A DNA stretch of 30,528 nucleotides from JAAGZL01 sp964628835 (GCA_964628835.1 CAZVME010000040.1:1-30528); one strand, 5' to 3'. Shown: positions 7,254-15,209, counted from the first letter of the stretch. Numbers and translations are program-made. The notes: generated by a model from the letters alone, not told the origin.

Positions 7254-8072
7254 ATGAAGCGCCTATTCACAAAATTTGATATTAACATTGACTTTAAGGT
7301 TAGCGATTTTGCCAAGGCTCCTACCAGTTACCAACATGATTGGGTGTTGAATCGAGCTGTTCGAGAATTTGGTGATGACCTACTCCACCTTGAGCACCAA
7401 GTGAAGGGTTTTGTCGATGGTGTCGAGCGCCCAGTCATCAGCGAAGAATGGGGTGAGAGTGAAGCAGGTTATGATAATGTTGAGCTTGTTATTCAGGGGC
7501 AGCAGGTTATGCAGGCGTGGGAACACCCCTTGATGAAAGAATTGGCAGAAGCCTGTGGAAACAATCGTGGTGATATTCTAGAAATTGGTTTTGGTATGGC
7601 CATATCTGCTACTTATCTGCAAGAAGTTGGGGTTCAGTCTTATACCGTTGTTGAATGTAATAACCAGGTAATTTCACGTTTTGAGCATTGGATGCAACGC
7701 TATCCAAACAATAACATCCGTCTTGTCAAAGGTATGTGGCAGGATGTGGTAGATCAACTCGAAACGTATGATGGTATTCTGTTTGATACTTACCCTTCAT
7801 CGCAAGATGAATATGTACGCAATGAGGTTGAGGGGCTTCCCTATACTCACTGTGGTGAGTTTTTTCCAGTGGCTGCTCATCTTTTGAAAAAAGGCGGTGT
7901 GTTTACATATTTTAGTTGCGAGATAGATACCATAAGCCGAGGTCATCAGCGCTTGTTGTTGGAGCATTTTGACTCATTTGAGATTAGTGTGGTTCGTGAC
8001 CTTGAACCACCTGAAGGTTGTCAATACTGGTGGTCTGATTCAATGGTTGTGGTCAAAGCTTACAAGCGTTAA
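7254..8072 (+). CDS. Guanidinoacetate N-methyltransferase homologue (creatine step 2)
   Basis: Predicted SAM-dependent methyltransferase making creatine from guanidinoacetate, 272 aa. The SAM site is LEIGFGMA at 109-116, followed by VECN at 133-136. Features specific to GAMT rather than general methyltransferases are the WG at 66-67 and following YD (73-74), VMQAWEHP at 85-92, GMWQDV at 160-165, DGILFDTYP at 173-181 with Asp178, and the C-terminal PPEGCQYW. The Trp, Glu90 and Asp178 correspond, from memory, to GAMT residues around guanidinoacetate. It carries about 45 extra N-terminal residues compared with the vertebrate enzyme. The start is preceded by TAGAGAAAA. It is almost certainly co-transcribed with the amidinotransferase 16 bp upstream. 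It could methylate another guanidino compound if the upstream enzyme uses a different acceptor. Confidence 0.88.
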   Translation: MKRLFTKFDINIDFKVSDFAKAPTSYQHDWVLNRAVREFGDDLLHLEHQVKGFVDGVERPVISEEWGESEAGYDNVELVIQGQQVMQAWEHPLMKELAEACGNNRGDILEIGFGMAISATYLQEVGVQSYTVVECNNQVISRFEHWMQRYPNNNIRLVKGMWQDVVDQLETYDGILFDTYPSSQDEYVRNEVEGLPYTHCGEFFPVAAHLLKKGGVFTYFSCEIDTISRGHQRLLLEHFDSFEISVVRDLEPPEGCQYWWSDSMVVVKAYKR

Positions 8073-8117
8073 GCAGTTTGCCGTTAGGTGGTGGTCTTAC
8101 CCACAAGCAGCTACAGT

Positions 8118-8237
8118 TTAGTTGCTTATAAATTCAGCAGGACTAACATAGCTCATTGCCGAATGCTTTCTCACTCGGTTATAAAACACCTCAATGTACT
8201 CGAAGATACCTATTTTTGCATTATCGATCGACTCATA
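8118..8237 (-). pseudogene. IS3-family transposase remnant (C-terminal end)
   Basis: On the minus strand 8237 to 8118 reads as the end of an IS3-family OrfB integrase: IFEYIEVFYNR, then RKHSAMSYVSPAEF and a stop codon at 8118-8120. This is the characteristic C-terminal signature of these transposases. An in-frame stop (8238-8240) interrupts the reading frame just upstream, and no further transposase sequence is recognisable, so it is a dead remnant. It lies immediately downstream of the creatine-type operon and supports past mobility of this region. Confidence 0.75.
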
Positions 8238-8303
8238 CTACTCTGCATATTGGAGTAGTTTATGCTATCCATAGTACTGAACCGCTTTTCTGAGAGACAT
8301 ACC

Positions 8304-8375
8304 ATGATTAATGCCGGTCTATCCAACGCAGGCAGTAATACTGTGGCCATGGTTGGTGAGCTTAACAACAACTGA
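8304..8375 (+). CDS. Possible 23-residue small ORF
   Basis: ATG at 8304 is preceded by TGAGAGA at a reasonable distance and opens a 23-codon frame ending at TGA 8373-8375. The peptide is small, rich in Asn and Gly, and not hydrophobic. It lies between an IS remnant and a perfect hairpin. No family is recognised, and a chance ORF is quite possible. Confidence 0.2.
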   Translation: MINAGLSNAGSNTVAMVGELNNN

Positions 8376-8383
8376 TCAATTTT

Positions 8384-8416
8384 CTAAGTGTCTGACATAC
8401 TGGGTCAGACACTTAG
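8384..8416. repeat. Perfect 12 bp hairpin, REP-like or bidirectional terminator
   Basis: CTAAGTGTCTGA (8384-8395) and TCAGACACTTAG (8405-8416) form a perfect 12 bp stem with a 9-base loop. It lies in the convergent space between the plus-strand operon and the minus-strand DUF438 gene, eight bases from the latter's stop. No T-run follows on the plus strand. The GTCTGAC...GTCAGAC core resembles REP-type palindromes near operon ends. It may protect mRNA ends or terminate transcription. Confidence 0.55.
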
Positions 8417-8424
8417 TGATATAA

Positions 8425-9624
8425 TCAATCCCAATCCAACAGGCGTTGTTCCCCTTCCATCTTTTTGATATCGGTGATGTCCTGGGACATCTCCAGCACT
8501 CCACGGTAGTTTTTATCGTTGTCCCGTACCGCAAAGTAGCGGATCAGGACGTAGCGTCCCTTGAAGTGTATGCGGAAGTCGGCCACGTCCTTGGTGCCCT
8601 TTTTGAACTCTTCCAGGATTCGCAGTACCTGGTCCACCGACTTGGGTGGATGGCAGTAGCGCACTTCACGGCCGATGATGCCGGCACTGCGCGGGAACAC
8701 CCGCTCTTCGCCGCGGTTGTAGAACACCACGCGGTCATTTTCGTCCACATAGGTGATGTCGATGGGCAGGAACTTGAAGATCATGTTTACCTGTTCCGGT
8801 GTCAGGTAGCCCTCATCGTAGTGGGATGCCTCGGTGGAGAGGTCCAGCTCCCGCTTCTTGGTGTCCTGGGAAGGGTGCACGTACTCCTCTTCCTCTGTCT
8901 GGGGTGGGTATGGAGGAGGGGTTTCGTCCAGCATCCAGCCTATTTCCTCATCACCGATGCGCATGGCCTCCCATTCGGACTCCTCCAGCATGTTCATGGC
9001 GTTGGGCAGCAGACGCTCCTCTTCCACCGCCATCAGGCGCACTATCTCGTCACGGGTGGTAGGGAATTTCTGTGCCACTTGGGCTGCATCTCCCTGTTCC
9101 AGGGCGATACGCACCTCTTTCAGCCGGGCCCGGATGTCATCGTGGAAGGCCCACATGTTTTTGCTGGGTGAGTCCCAACCATGTTTTTCCAGACATGGAA
9201 ACAGCTGGTTCTCCTTACGCACAAAGTGCTTTTCCACCTTGAGAATGTTCTGGAACACGGTGTTGAAACCATCCAGGTCTGTGTTTGGGTCTATGCCGCC
9301 GATCTCGGTGAACAGGGAACGCAGCATGGCGTTCTCCTCCAGGTAGACCCTGACCGGGTGGCCGGGGGCGAACTGATTCAGTACCCCGGCGGCGACCTTG
9401 TTCACGATTACAGCGTGATAGAAATCGATTACCTGGGGGTTGTTTTGGAACTCAATTCCATCCTGTCCCAGGGCCTGGAATACTTCGGCCACCACCTCTT
9501 CGCTCAGATGGTCGTGTTCGTTATCGAACTGGCGGATCATCTCTTCGGCGTTGCCACCATCGCATATGGTGCGGATGATTTTGCTTAGATCTTCGTTGCC
9601 GGGTTTGGTAATAAATTCACTCAC
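8425..9624 (-). CDS. DUF438 / hemerythrin HHE / PAS domain protein
   Basis: Predicted cytoplasmic redox or gas sensor, 399 aa. The N-terminus (about 10-75) resembles the DUF438 helical domain. A hemerythrin-like bundle spans about 85-210, with candidate di-iron ligands His89, Glu97, His133, Glu138, His161 and Glu202. A PAS domain spans about 285-390 (ITYVDENDRVVFYNRGEERVF, ending EMSQDITDIKKME). No output domain such as a kinase or cyclase is attached, so it probably signals through protein contacts or handles oxygen/NO. The start is GTG at 9622-9624, preceded by AGAGGAAA, a strong ribosome binding site. A terminator-like hairpin lies in its leader. No membrane segments are seen. Confidence 0.85.
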   Translation of the reverse strand: MSEFITKPGNEDLSKIIRTICDGGNAEEMIRQFDNEHDHLSEEVVAEVFQALGQDGIEFQNNPQVIDFYHAVIVNKVAAGVLNQFAPGHPVRVYLEENAMLRSLFTEIGGIDPNTDLDGFNTVFQNILKVEKHFVRKENQLFPCLEKHGWDSPSKNMWAFHDDIRARLKEVRIALEQGDAAQVAQKFPTTRDEIVRLMAVEEERLLPNAMNMLEESEWEAMRIGDEEIGWMLDETPPPYPPQTEEEEYVHPSQDTKKRELDLSTEASHYDEGYLTPEQVNMIFKFLPIDITYVDENDRVVFYNRGEERVFPRSAGIIGREVRYCHPPKSVDQVLRILEEFKKGTKDVADFRIHFKGRYVLIRYFAVRDNDKNYRGVLEMSQDITDIKKMEGEQRLLDWD

Positions 9625-9645
9625 AACAGATTTCCTCTAAAAATA

Positions 9646-9664
9646 TCCGACTGTTTTAGTCGGA
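9646..9664 (-). promoter_or_regulatory. Terminator-like hairpin in the leader of the DUF438 gene
   Basis: On the minus strand TCCGACT, a 5-base loop and AGTCGGA are followed by TATTTTTA, the form of a small intrinsic terminator. It lies about 20 bases upstream of the GTG start and just before the ribosome binding site of the downstream gene. It could be an attenuator, or simply separate this gene from the minus-strand genes upstream. Confidence 0.45.
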
Positions 9665-9864
9665 AAGCCGTGTGTGCGTTTCCCATACAGTGAAGATTCA
9701 GCTATGGTGATAGCTCTCCTGTATCTGCCAACTATATGTTTTTACTAGGAAAAAGGTAGATCCTGCGAAAACAACCAAGCGGGACAGCCAAAGAGAATAC
9801 GCTGGCTGGTTAAAATCGGCGCTAATTATGCCACTCAGGGGCCTGGTATTTCAAATTGATATTA

Positions 9865-10320
9865 CTAATCCGGTCTAAATATCTTCTGCTGCAAAAAAAC
9901 ATGGCTGCTGCCGAGCAGGGCCGTGGCCAGGCTGAAGTCCAGTACCACCATACCCATCAAGAATGGATAGTTGCCGTGAGACATGTTTGAGAGAGTGGCG
10001 CCCAGAATGATCATGGCGATGAGGAACAGGATGAATCCAAAGCGGAAGCAGTGCCAGGGTTTCGGGTCAGACAGCTGGGATATGCGCTCCAGATTTCGCT
10101 TGCAGCTGGGTCCGAATATAAACCTGACCTTTAACAGGCCGATACAGAATCCAAGTAGGGGCGCCAGCCAGGACCAGTAGTGACCAGGCCTGAGTGCTAT
10201 CGCCTCTTGCAGCAGAGAGCTGCCCTTGGTGGTGAGTACAACGGTGCCGCTGAGCCAGACTATGGCTGAGAGAATTTTGAGGTTGCGCCTTGAGATGTTG
10301 GGCATGCGGTGTGTGATCAA
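9865..10320 (-). CDS. Hypothetical inner-membrane protein
   Basis: A 151 aa protein with about four hydrophobic segments: roughly 14-30, 48-66, 93-110 and 119-138. A basic loop containing CKRNLERISQL lies between the second and third. The N-terminus is basic. No family was recognised. It starts 27 bp downstream of yaeQ on the same strand and is probably co-transcribed with it. The arrangement of small hydrophobic helices with no catalytic motif gives no clue to function. Confidence 0.65.
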   Translation of the reverse strand: MITHRMPNISRRNLKILSAIVWLSGTVVLTTKGSSLLQEAIALRPGHYWSWLAPLLGFCIGLLKVRFIFGPSCKRNLERISQLSDPKPWHCFRFGFILFLIAMIILGATLSNMSHGNYPFLMGMVVLDFSLATALLGSSHVFLQQKIFRPD

Positions 10321-10347
10321 AGGGTCTGGTCCGGTGTGTATGTGGAA

Positions 10348-10899
10348 TCACTCTGCATCTGTGGCCAGCCAGGTTTCGGGCTCAATCTCCAGAGCGTGAT
10401 CGCCATCGGCCATCCAGATGTGTCCGTCCTGGATGGTGAACTGTAGCTGCATGTTGCGGGTTGCCATGTCCGCCATAGAGCAGCTTATGCCTGCGGGTAG
10501 AGCAGTGACTGTGAGATTATTGAAGCGCGTCAGCTTGGTCTTGATCTGTTGCCACCACACCTGGGCGCTGCGGTGATCATAACAGAAGATAACTACCTGC
10601 CTGGATTTGCCACAGGCCCTGCGGATGCGTTTCTCATCCGGCTGTCCCAGATCGATCCACAGCTCAATCTCTCCGCTCAGGCTCTTCTGCCACAGGTCTG
10701 GTTCATTATCAGTGCTCAGGCCCTTGGTGAAGGCCAGAGACTCCTTTGCGTGCATGGCAAATGCCAGCAGGCGCGCCATCATGCGTTCATCTGTCTCCGA
10801 TGGATGACGGGCGATGGTGAATGAGTAGTCCTGATAGTGATTTCGATCCATGTCGGTGACCTGGATCTCGGTCTTGAAGATGGTTGCTTTAAGTGCCAT
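10348..10899 (-). CDS. yaeQ: YaeQ family protein
   Basis: A 183 aa protein matching E. coli YaeQ along its whole length: MALKATIFK at the N-terminus, RHPSETDERMMARLLAFA, FTKGLSTDNEPDLW, ELWIDLGQPDEKRIRRAC, then SAQVWWQQ and LQFTIQDGHIWM. YaeQ has a PD-(D/E)XK nuclease-like fold, and its cellular role is not established. It lies in a minus-strand run, 57 bp downstream of a LysE-type exporter and 27 bp upstream of a membrane protein. Length and motifs are normal for the family. Confidence 0.93.
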   Translation of the reverse strand: MALKATIFKTEIQVTDMDRNHYQDYSFTIARHPSETDERMMARLLAFAMHAKESLAFTKGLSTDNEPDLWQKSLSGEIELWIDLGQPDEKRIRRACGKSRQVVIFCYDHRSAQVWWQQIKTKLTRFNNLTVTALPAGISCSMADMATRNMQLQFTIQDGHIWMADGDHALEIEPETWLATDAE

Positions 10900-10956
10900 A
10901 GGTTATTTTTAGTTGATGCGTGCCGGGTTAATAGTTCCAGTCTGATGGTGTGTGTA

Positions 10957-11577
10957 CTATTGCACCAGCCGTAGCAGGACCATGCCGTCGTAAAACAGGG
11001 TGAATGCCAGAGCAGTCAACACCAATCCCAAGCTGCGCATTATATAGAGGTATTGCTTGCCGCACAGGAGAGTTTTTGATTTGGCCACTAGAATAGCGAG
11101 GGTGACCTTGCTCCCCACCAGGAGCAGGTAGAAAGTGCTGAGGAAGATTATGACCGTCGCCACTCCCTGCTCCAGAGCCCTGGTGTTTATGGGGGCGCCA
11201 ACACTAAGCCAGAACAGGTATGGATGTGGACTGAGGGCGTTGACCAGAATCCCTTTGCCAAGTGATTGCGCTCGGCCCGGTTTGAGGTCGAGCTTTACTG
11301 CACTGGTTTTGATCCCCTGGTAGCCCATGTAGAGCAGCAGGCAGCCCCCAGTCAATGAAATGATACCCAGGATCTGCTGGGACTCGCCAAGTCTACTGGC
11401 CAGGAACAGGGTGGCCCCAATGATTGGGAGATCGGTAATGATGGGGGCGATGGCGACCCTGATACCTGCCTTCACATCATGTTGCAGGGTCTCTGATATC
11501 ACCAGGGTAAATAGTGGCCCTGGTGCGAGACCCGCAGATAGACCCAGAACTGTAGCCAGGGTAATAAAGCTGATCAT
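10957..11577 (-). CDS. LysE/RhtB family exporter
   Basis: A 206 aa inner-membrane protein of the LysE/RhtB superfamily, which exports amino acids or related small solutes. The N-terminal hallmark G-x-APGP is present (LSAGLAPGPLFTLVI, about 15-29). Around six hydrophobic segments follow, including the NALSPHPYLFWLSVGAP block near 112-128, which corresponds to the family's NP-x-P-x-FW region. The substrate cannot be inferred. It is transcribed on the minus strand upstream of yaeQ. No clear regulator is adjacent. Confidence 0.85.
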   Translation of the reverse strand: MISFITLATVLGLSAGLAPGPLFTLVISETLQHDVKAGIRVAIAPIITDLPIIGATLFLASRLGESQQILGIISLTGGCLLLYMGYQGIKTSAVKLDLKPGRAQSLGKGILVNALSPHPYLFWLSVGAPINTRALEQGVATVIIFLSTFYLLLVGSKVTLAILVAKSKTLLCGKQYLYIMRSLGLVLTALAFTLFYDGMVLLRLVQ

Positions 11578-11619
11578 TGTGCTTGCTCGTCTCGCCTGGT
11601 TACAAACCTGCCAGTGTGG

Positions 11620-12033
11620 TTATTTGTTACAGGGGCCGATCCGTTTGCCGCTCATGTTTGAGGTCATCAACATACCCTGGGTGTTGATTTTGACTTTACC
11701 ATTGGCGCTATCGCCCTGGTAGTTCATCTCGCCGGTGCTGGCCACCGGGCCCTGGGGTGTCTTGCAGGTCATGGCCCAGGTGACGCGGTTGCTGCCGGTC
11801 TTTAGATCTTTTATATCGCACTCTTGGCCTGGTTTTCTTGCGGCGGGTATCAGATCATCCCGGGTGAGACACTTCCTGTTTATGCTAGGTGGTATCTGCA
11901 CGGGTGCGTTTGGCATGTGGATTTTGGCAGTCCACTCCCACAGGCCGGGATTCATGTTTAAATCGTTGGCGTTGGCAATACTGGTAATGCTACAGATCGT
12001 GGCAAAGAGGGTGGTTCTGATCTTATATGGCAT
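11620..12033 (-). CDS. DUF3617 family periplasmic protein
   Basis: A 137 aa exported protein. An N-terminal signal peptide ends near ANA (about 19-22). The mature part has the DUF3617 pattern: NPGLWEWTAKIHMP, then KCLTRDDLIP, a WAMTC segment and a C-terminal disulfide-type layout (Cys55, Cys72, Cys90, Cys135). Function of the family is unknown. The start chosen is the ATG at 12033, because a GGAGAGAG ribosome binding site lies just upstream; an ATG four codons earlier overlaps that site. It lies between two other minus-strand genes with modest gaps. Confidence 0.82.
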   Translation of the reverse strand: MPYKIRTTLFATICSITSIANANDLNMNPGLWEWTAKIHMPNAPVQIPPSINRKCLTRDDLIPAARKPGQECDIKDLKTGSNRVTWAMTCKTPQGPVASTGEMNYQGDSANGKVKINTQGMLMTSNMSGKRIGPCNK

Positions 12034-12157
12034 GTCTCTCTCCATTCCAGATTAAGCCCCGGGGGTGGGTATGCTTCCGTTTTTAGTTCCAATCAGATTT
12101 TATAGTTATTGTGTTGCTATTGATATGGTGTGAATGGAGAAGTGATAAACTGTGCAG

Positions 12158-12535
12158 CTACTGCCCCCAGTGGCAACGGTCGAAGCGGATAAACTCATTC
12201 AGTGTGATCTTCGAGTCAGCACCGCTAAAGCGGTCGCATCCCTCCAGGGCATCCTCCGCGTCGAAGGCATAGAAGCTCATTTTGGCATCTTTTATTGCCG
12301 CTGGATTACATCCCTTGTCGCGCCAGTCGCAGCACTCTGATTTTTCCGCTTCAATCCATGTTTGAAAGGTGATGGCAGGGCCGCCTTTAGTGTCCGCTGG
12401 CTCGACCATGAAAAACAGGCGTGTGTCGGTCTGGTTATGGATGCAGAAGGCCTGGGCTGGCAGTGTGATAACGAAACAGAGTGCTGCCAGACTCCATGCA
12501 ATTAGTTGTGAGGTGTTTCTAGCAGATCTATCCAT
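12158..12535 (-). CDS. Small secreted cysteine-rich hypothetical protein
   Basis: A 125 aa protein with a clear signal peptide (hydrophobic LIAWSLAALCFVITL, cleavage likely after AQA near residue 29). The mature part has six cysteines (31, 68, 69, 76, 100, 121), including the pattern ECCDWRDKGC, so disulfide bonding in the periplasm is likely. The start at 12535 is chosen because CGGAG lies at the right distance; the longer open frame to 12637 adds a non-signal-like extension. No family was recognised. It is divergent from the aldolase/dehydrogenase gene. Confidence 0.65.
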   Translation of the reverse strand: MDRSARNTSQLIAWSLAALCFVITLPAQAFCIHNQTDTRLFFMVEPADTKGGPAITFQTWIEAEKSECCDWRDKGCNPAAIKDAKMSFYAFDAEDALEGCDRFSGADSKITLNEFIRFDRCHWGQ

Positions 12536-12696
12536 ATTATGCTCCGGGAGTGATGTTGGTCCTAATAGTAGACCGCTGGATGTTGGCAGTGTTGCAACAT
12601 TGCCAGAGTGAATAGGTCCTTTCTTGACAGCTCTCACGCACGGGCTTAGCCTTTCCAGCCCCTTTCTTAAATATATGTACAGGGTAGAACTAAATA

Positions 12697-14670
12697 ATGA
12701 AGAATCTCTGGAATGACGCGGATGCAGCCAAGTATGAAGACGAGTTGCAGCTCAGGGTGTATACATCGCGCCTGTTAGGGAGCAATCCAGAACTGGTGCT
12801 GCATGGAGGGGGTAACACCTCGGTCAAGATCCGGGAGACCAATCTGGTGGGGGAGCAGGAGGATATCCTCTATGTAAAGGGTTCCGGTTGGGATCTGGCC
12901 ACCATTGAGGCCCCAGGGTTCACTCCCATCCGCATGGCCCATCTGCTGAAGCTGGCCGATCTGGAGACCCTGTCTGACACCCAGATGGTAAATGAGCTCA
13001 AGACCCAACAGACCATCGCTACAGCACCCACCGGATCGGTTGAGGCCATTCTACATGCGGTGCTGCCCTATAGATTTGTAGATCACACCCACGCCAATGC
13101 GGTGGTGACCATTACCAATCTTCCAGGTGGTGAAGAGCGCATTCGTGAGATCTATGGTGATGAGGTGGTGATCATCCCCTACGTGATGCCGGGGTTCGAT
13201 CTGGCCCGTATGGTGGCGGAACGTTATGCTGCAGAGTCGTCCGCCCAGACCCGTGGCCTGGTGCTGATGAATCACGGCATCTTCTCCTTTGCCGATAATG
13301 CCCGTGACTCCTATGAGTGCATGATTGAACTGGTGGAGCGGGCGGAGCAGTATCTCAAGGGCCATAATGCCTGGGAGCTTCCTCAATATGGGGCTGGGCC
13401 GGAAAAACCGTATTCAGTGGAGCAGGTGGCCAAGTTGCGCCGGGATATCTCCCAGGTCGCAGGCTGCCCCATGTTGCTGAGTATGGACCGATCCCCTGCA
13501 GCCATCGCATTTTGCCAGCGTGATGACCTGGACCGAATCAGCCAGCAGGGGCCGGCTACCCCGGATCACGTTATCCGCACCAAGCGCCTCCCCATGCTAG
13601 GGCAGGAGGTGTCGACCTACGTTGCAGCCTATCGTGATTATTTTGCTGCGAATGCGCCCCATGCCCGCCAGGAGGTGAGCATGCTGGACCCGGCGCCCAG
13701 GATTATTCTCGATCCAGATCTGGGGATGCTAACCGTTGGCAGGAGCTGCAAGGAGACTGGTATCAACGCCGATATCTATCGCCATACCATGCAGATCATT
13801 CAGCGCGCGGAACTGGCCGATGCCTGGACTGCATTGCCAGCTGCTAAGATCTTTGAAGTGGAGTACTGGGAGCTGGAGCAGGCCAAGCTGCGCAAGGGTG
13901 GGTCAGCACCAGAACTACAGGGCGAGGTAGCGCTGGTGACCGGGGCGGCCTCCGGTATAGGCCGGGCCTGTGTGGAGTCACTTCTACAGCGGGGTGCGGC
14001 GGTGATTGGCCTGGATCTGGATGCCTCGATTGAGACCATGCTGGAGCAGCCGGCCTTTCTTGGACTTACCTGCGATGTAACTGACCGTTCGGCGGTGAAA
14101 CTGGCCCTGGAGGATGGGGTACGACACTTCGGTGGTCTGGATATGTTGATACTGAATGCCGGGATGTTCCCCGGTGGTAGTCAGATTGCAGAGCTGGAGG
14201 ATGATATCTGGCGTCAGGTGATGGCGGTGAATCTGGATGCCAATATGGCGCTGCTGCGTGACTGTCATCCATTGCTGAAATTGTCATCAAATAGTGGCCG
14301 GGTGGTGGTGATCGGCTCCAAGAATGTAGCGGCACCCGGTCCTGGGGCTGCAGCCTATTCGGCCTCTAAGGCGGCGCTGAACCAGTTGGCCAGGATTGCT
14401 GCCCTGGAGTGGGCTGCAGATGGTATCAGGATAAATAGCCTGCATCCGGATGCGGTGTTTGATACCGGTATCTGGAGTGAAGAGGTGCTTGAGAGTCGCG
14501 CCTACCACTACGGCATGACGGTGCAGGAGTATAAGAGTAAAAACCTGCTGGGTACTGAAATCAGCTCCGGAGATGTGGCTGAACTTGCTGCGGCCATGTG
14601 TGGTCCGCTATTTGCCAAGACCACCGCCGCCCAGGTGCCGGTCGACGGTGGAAATGACAGGGTGGTATAG
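12697..14670 (+). CDS. Bifunctional class II aldolase / short-chain dehydrogenase
   Basis: A 657 aa two-domain enzyme resembling YuxG/RhaD-type rhamnulose-1-phosphate aldolase/dehydrogenase proteins. The class II aldolase domain (about 15-230) has the GGGNTSVK motif (37-44) and metal-binding His130, His132 and His193 (HTHAN and MNHG). The short-chain dehydrogenase domain (about 408-655) has the NAD-binding TGAASGIG at 415-422, NAG at 487-489, and the catalytic Ser541, Tyr554 and Lys558 (YSASK). The two activities would couple C-C bond cleavage of a sugar phosphate to oxidation of the aldehyde or alcohol product. Bacterial members of this fusion often have unproven substrates. It stands alone here with no other sugar genes. 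Confidence 0.88.
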   Translation: MKNLWNDADAAKYEDELQLRVYTSRLLGSNPELVLHGGGNTSVKIRETNLVGEQEDILYVKGSGWDLATIEAPGFTPIRMAHLLKLADLETLSDTQMVNELKTQQTIATAPTGSVEAILHAVLPYRFVDHTHANAVVTITNLPGGEERIREIYGDEVVIIPYVMPGFDLARMVAERYAAESSAQTRGLVLMNHGIFSFADNARDSYECMIELVERAEQYLKGHNAWELPQYGAGPEKPYSVEQVAKLRRDISQVAGCPMLLSMDRSPAAIAFCQRDDLDRISQQGPATPDHVIRTKRLPMLGQEVSTYVAAYRDYFAANAPHARQEVSMLDPAPRIILDPDLGMLTVGRSCKETGINADIYRHTMQIIQRAELADAWTALPAAKIFEVEYWELEQAKLRKGGSAPELQGEVALVTGAASGIGRACVESLLQRGAAVIGLDLDASIETMLEQPAFLGLTCDVTDRSAVKLALEDGVRHFGGLDMLILNAGMFPGGSQIAELEDDIWRQVMAVNLDANMALLRDCHPLLKLSSNSGRVVVIGSKNVAAPGPGAAAYSASKAALNQLARIAALEWAADGIRINSLHPDAVFDTGIWSEEVLESRAYHYGMTVQEYKSKNLLGTEISSGDVAELAAAMCGPLFAKTTAAQVPVDGGNDRVV

Positions 14671-14690
14671 AGATCAATACCCCCCTTAGA

Positions 14691-15209
14691 TTATAATTTC
14701 TTGAGCGAGTTTATTGCGGCGGTAAAACCACTCAGGGAGACTGGAAAACCAAGCTGCTTCTGCTTCGGTGTGAGGAAGGCAACCCCTAGTCTGTTGCCGC
14801 TCTTCAGCTTGTCCATAATCTTGTCGTCCAGGATTACTCTGGCCTGGCACCCATCCTTGATGCATTGGACATACGGAGCCCGGGCTGCCTCTTTCCCCTG
14901 GTCTACCCTGAGCTGAATCCCGGCAGGCAGGAATACGCCCAGGGGCAGGGTTACTACCATGAGTGGTTTTTTTCCAGAGTTCGGAGCATAGGCGACGGTT
15001 ATATCAGCAACTCTCTTGTTGTTTTCCTTGTTGGTGATTCTCTGGAAGATAAAGCAGATCTCCTTATCAAATCCCTTTGGTGTCTCGCACTTGTAGCCCC
15101 AATCCTTATAGTTCTTTGGCTTTTCTGCAGCAGTCAGTTGAAATGGTACTGCCAGCAGAGAGAACATGATCGCGGTGATCAGGCCGGCCTTTATTTTGTG
15201 TATGGGCAT
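14691..15209 (-). CDS. IalB-like (invasion-associated locus B) secreted protein
   Basis: A 172 aa exported protein. A signal peptide (about 1-28, ending LTAAE) precedes an IalB-type domain: W37, Cys41 and Cys52, then TLPLGVFLPAGIQLRVDQG, the PYVQCIKDGCQA motif with Cys116 and Cys121, and the C-terminal VSLSGFTAAINSL. The family is widespread in non-pathogens despite its name, and its role is not clear; a periplasmic or envelope location is likely. It faces the aldolase gene tail-to-tail with only about 20 bp between stops. Confidence 0.88.
   Translation of the reverse strand: MPIHKIKAGLITAIMFSLLAVPFQLTAAEKPKNYKDWGYKCETPKGFDKEICFIFQRITNKENNKRVADITVAYAPNSGKKPLMVVTLPLGVFLPAGIQLRVDQGKEAARAPYVQCIKDGCQARVILDDKIMDKLKSGNRLGVAFLTPKQKQLGFPVSLSGFTAAINSLKKL

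Noticed and set aside
8446..9171. A long plus-strand open frame (241 codons)
   Set aside because: It is antisense to the DUF438/hemerythrin/PAS gene, whose minus-strand product has clear domains and a good ribosome binding site.
9853..9872. An FNR-like site near TTGATATTACTAAT
   Set aside because: The second half-site is poor and it overlaps the end of the membrane-protein gene, so it is not a convincing operator for the DUF438 gene.
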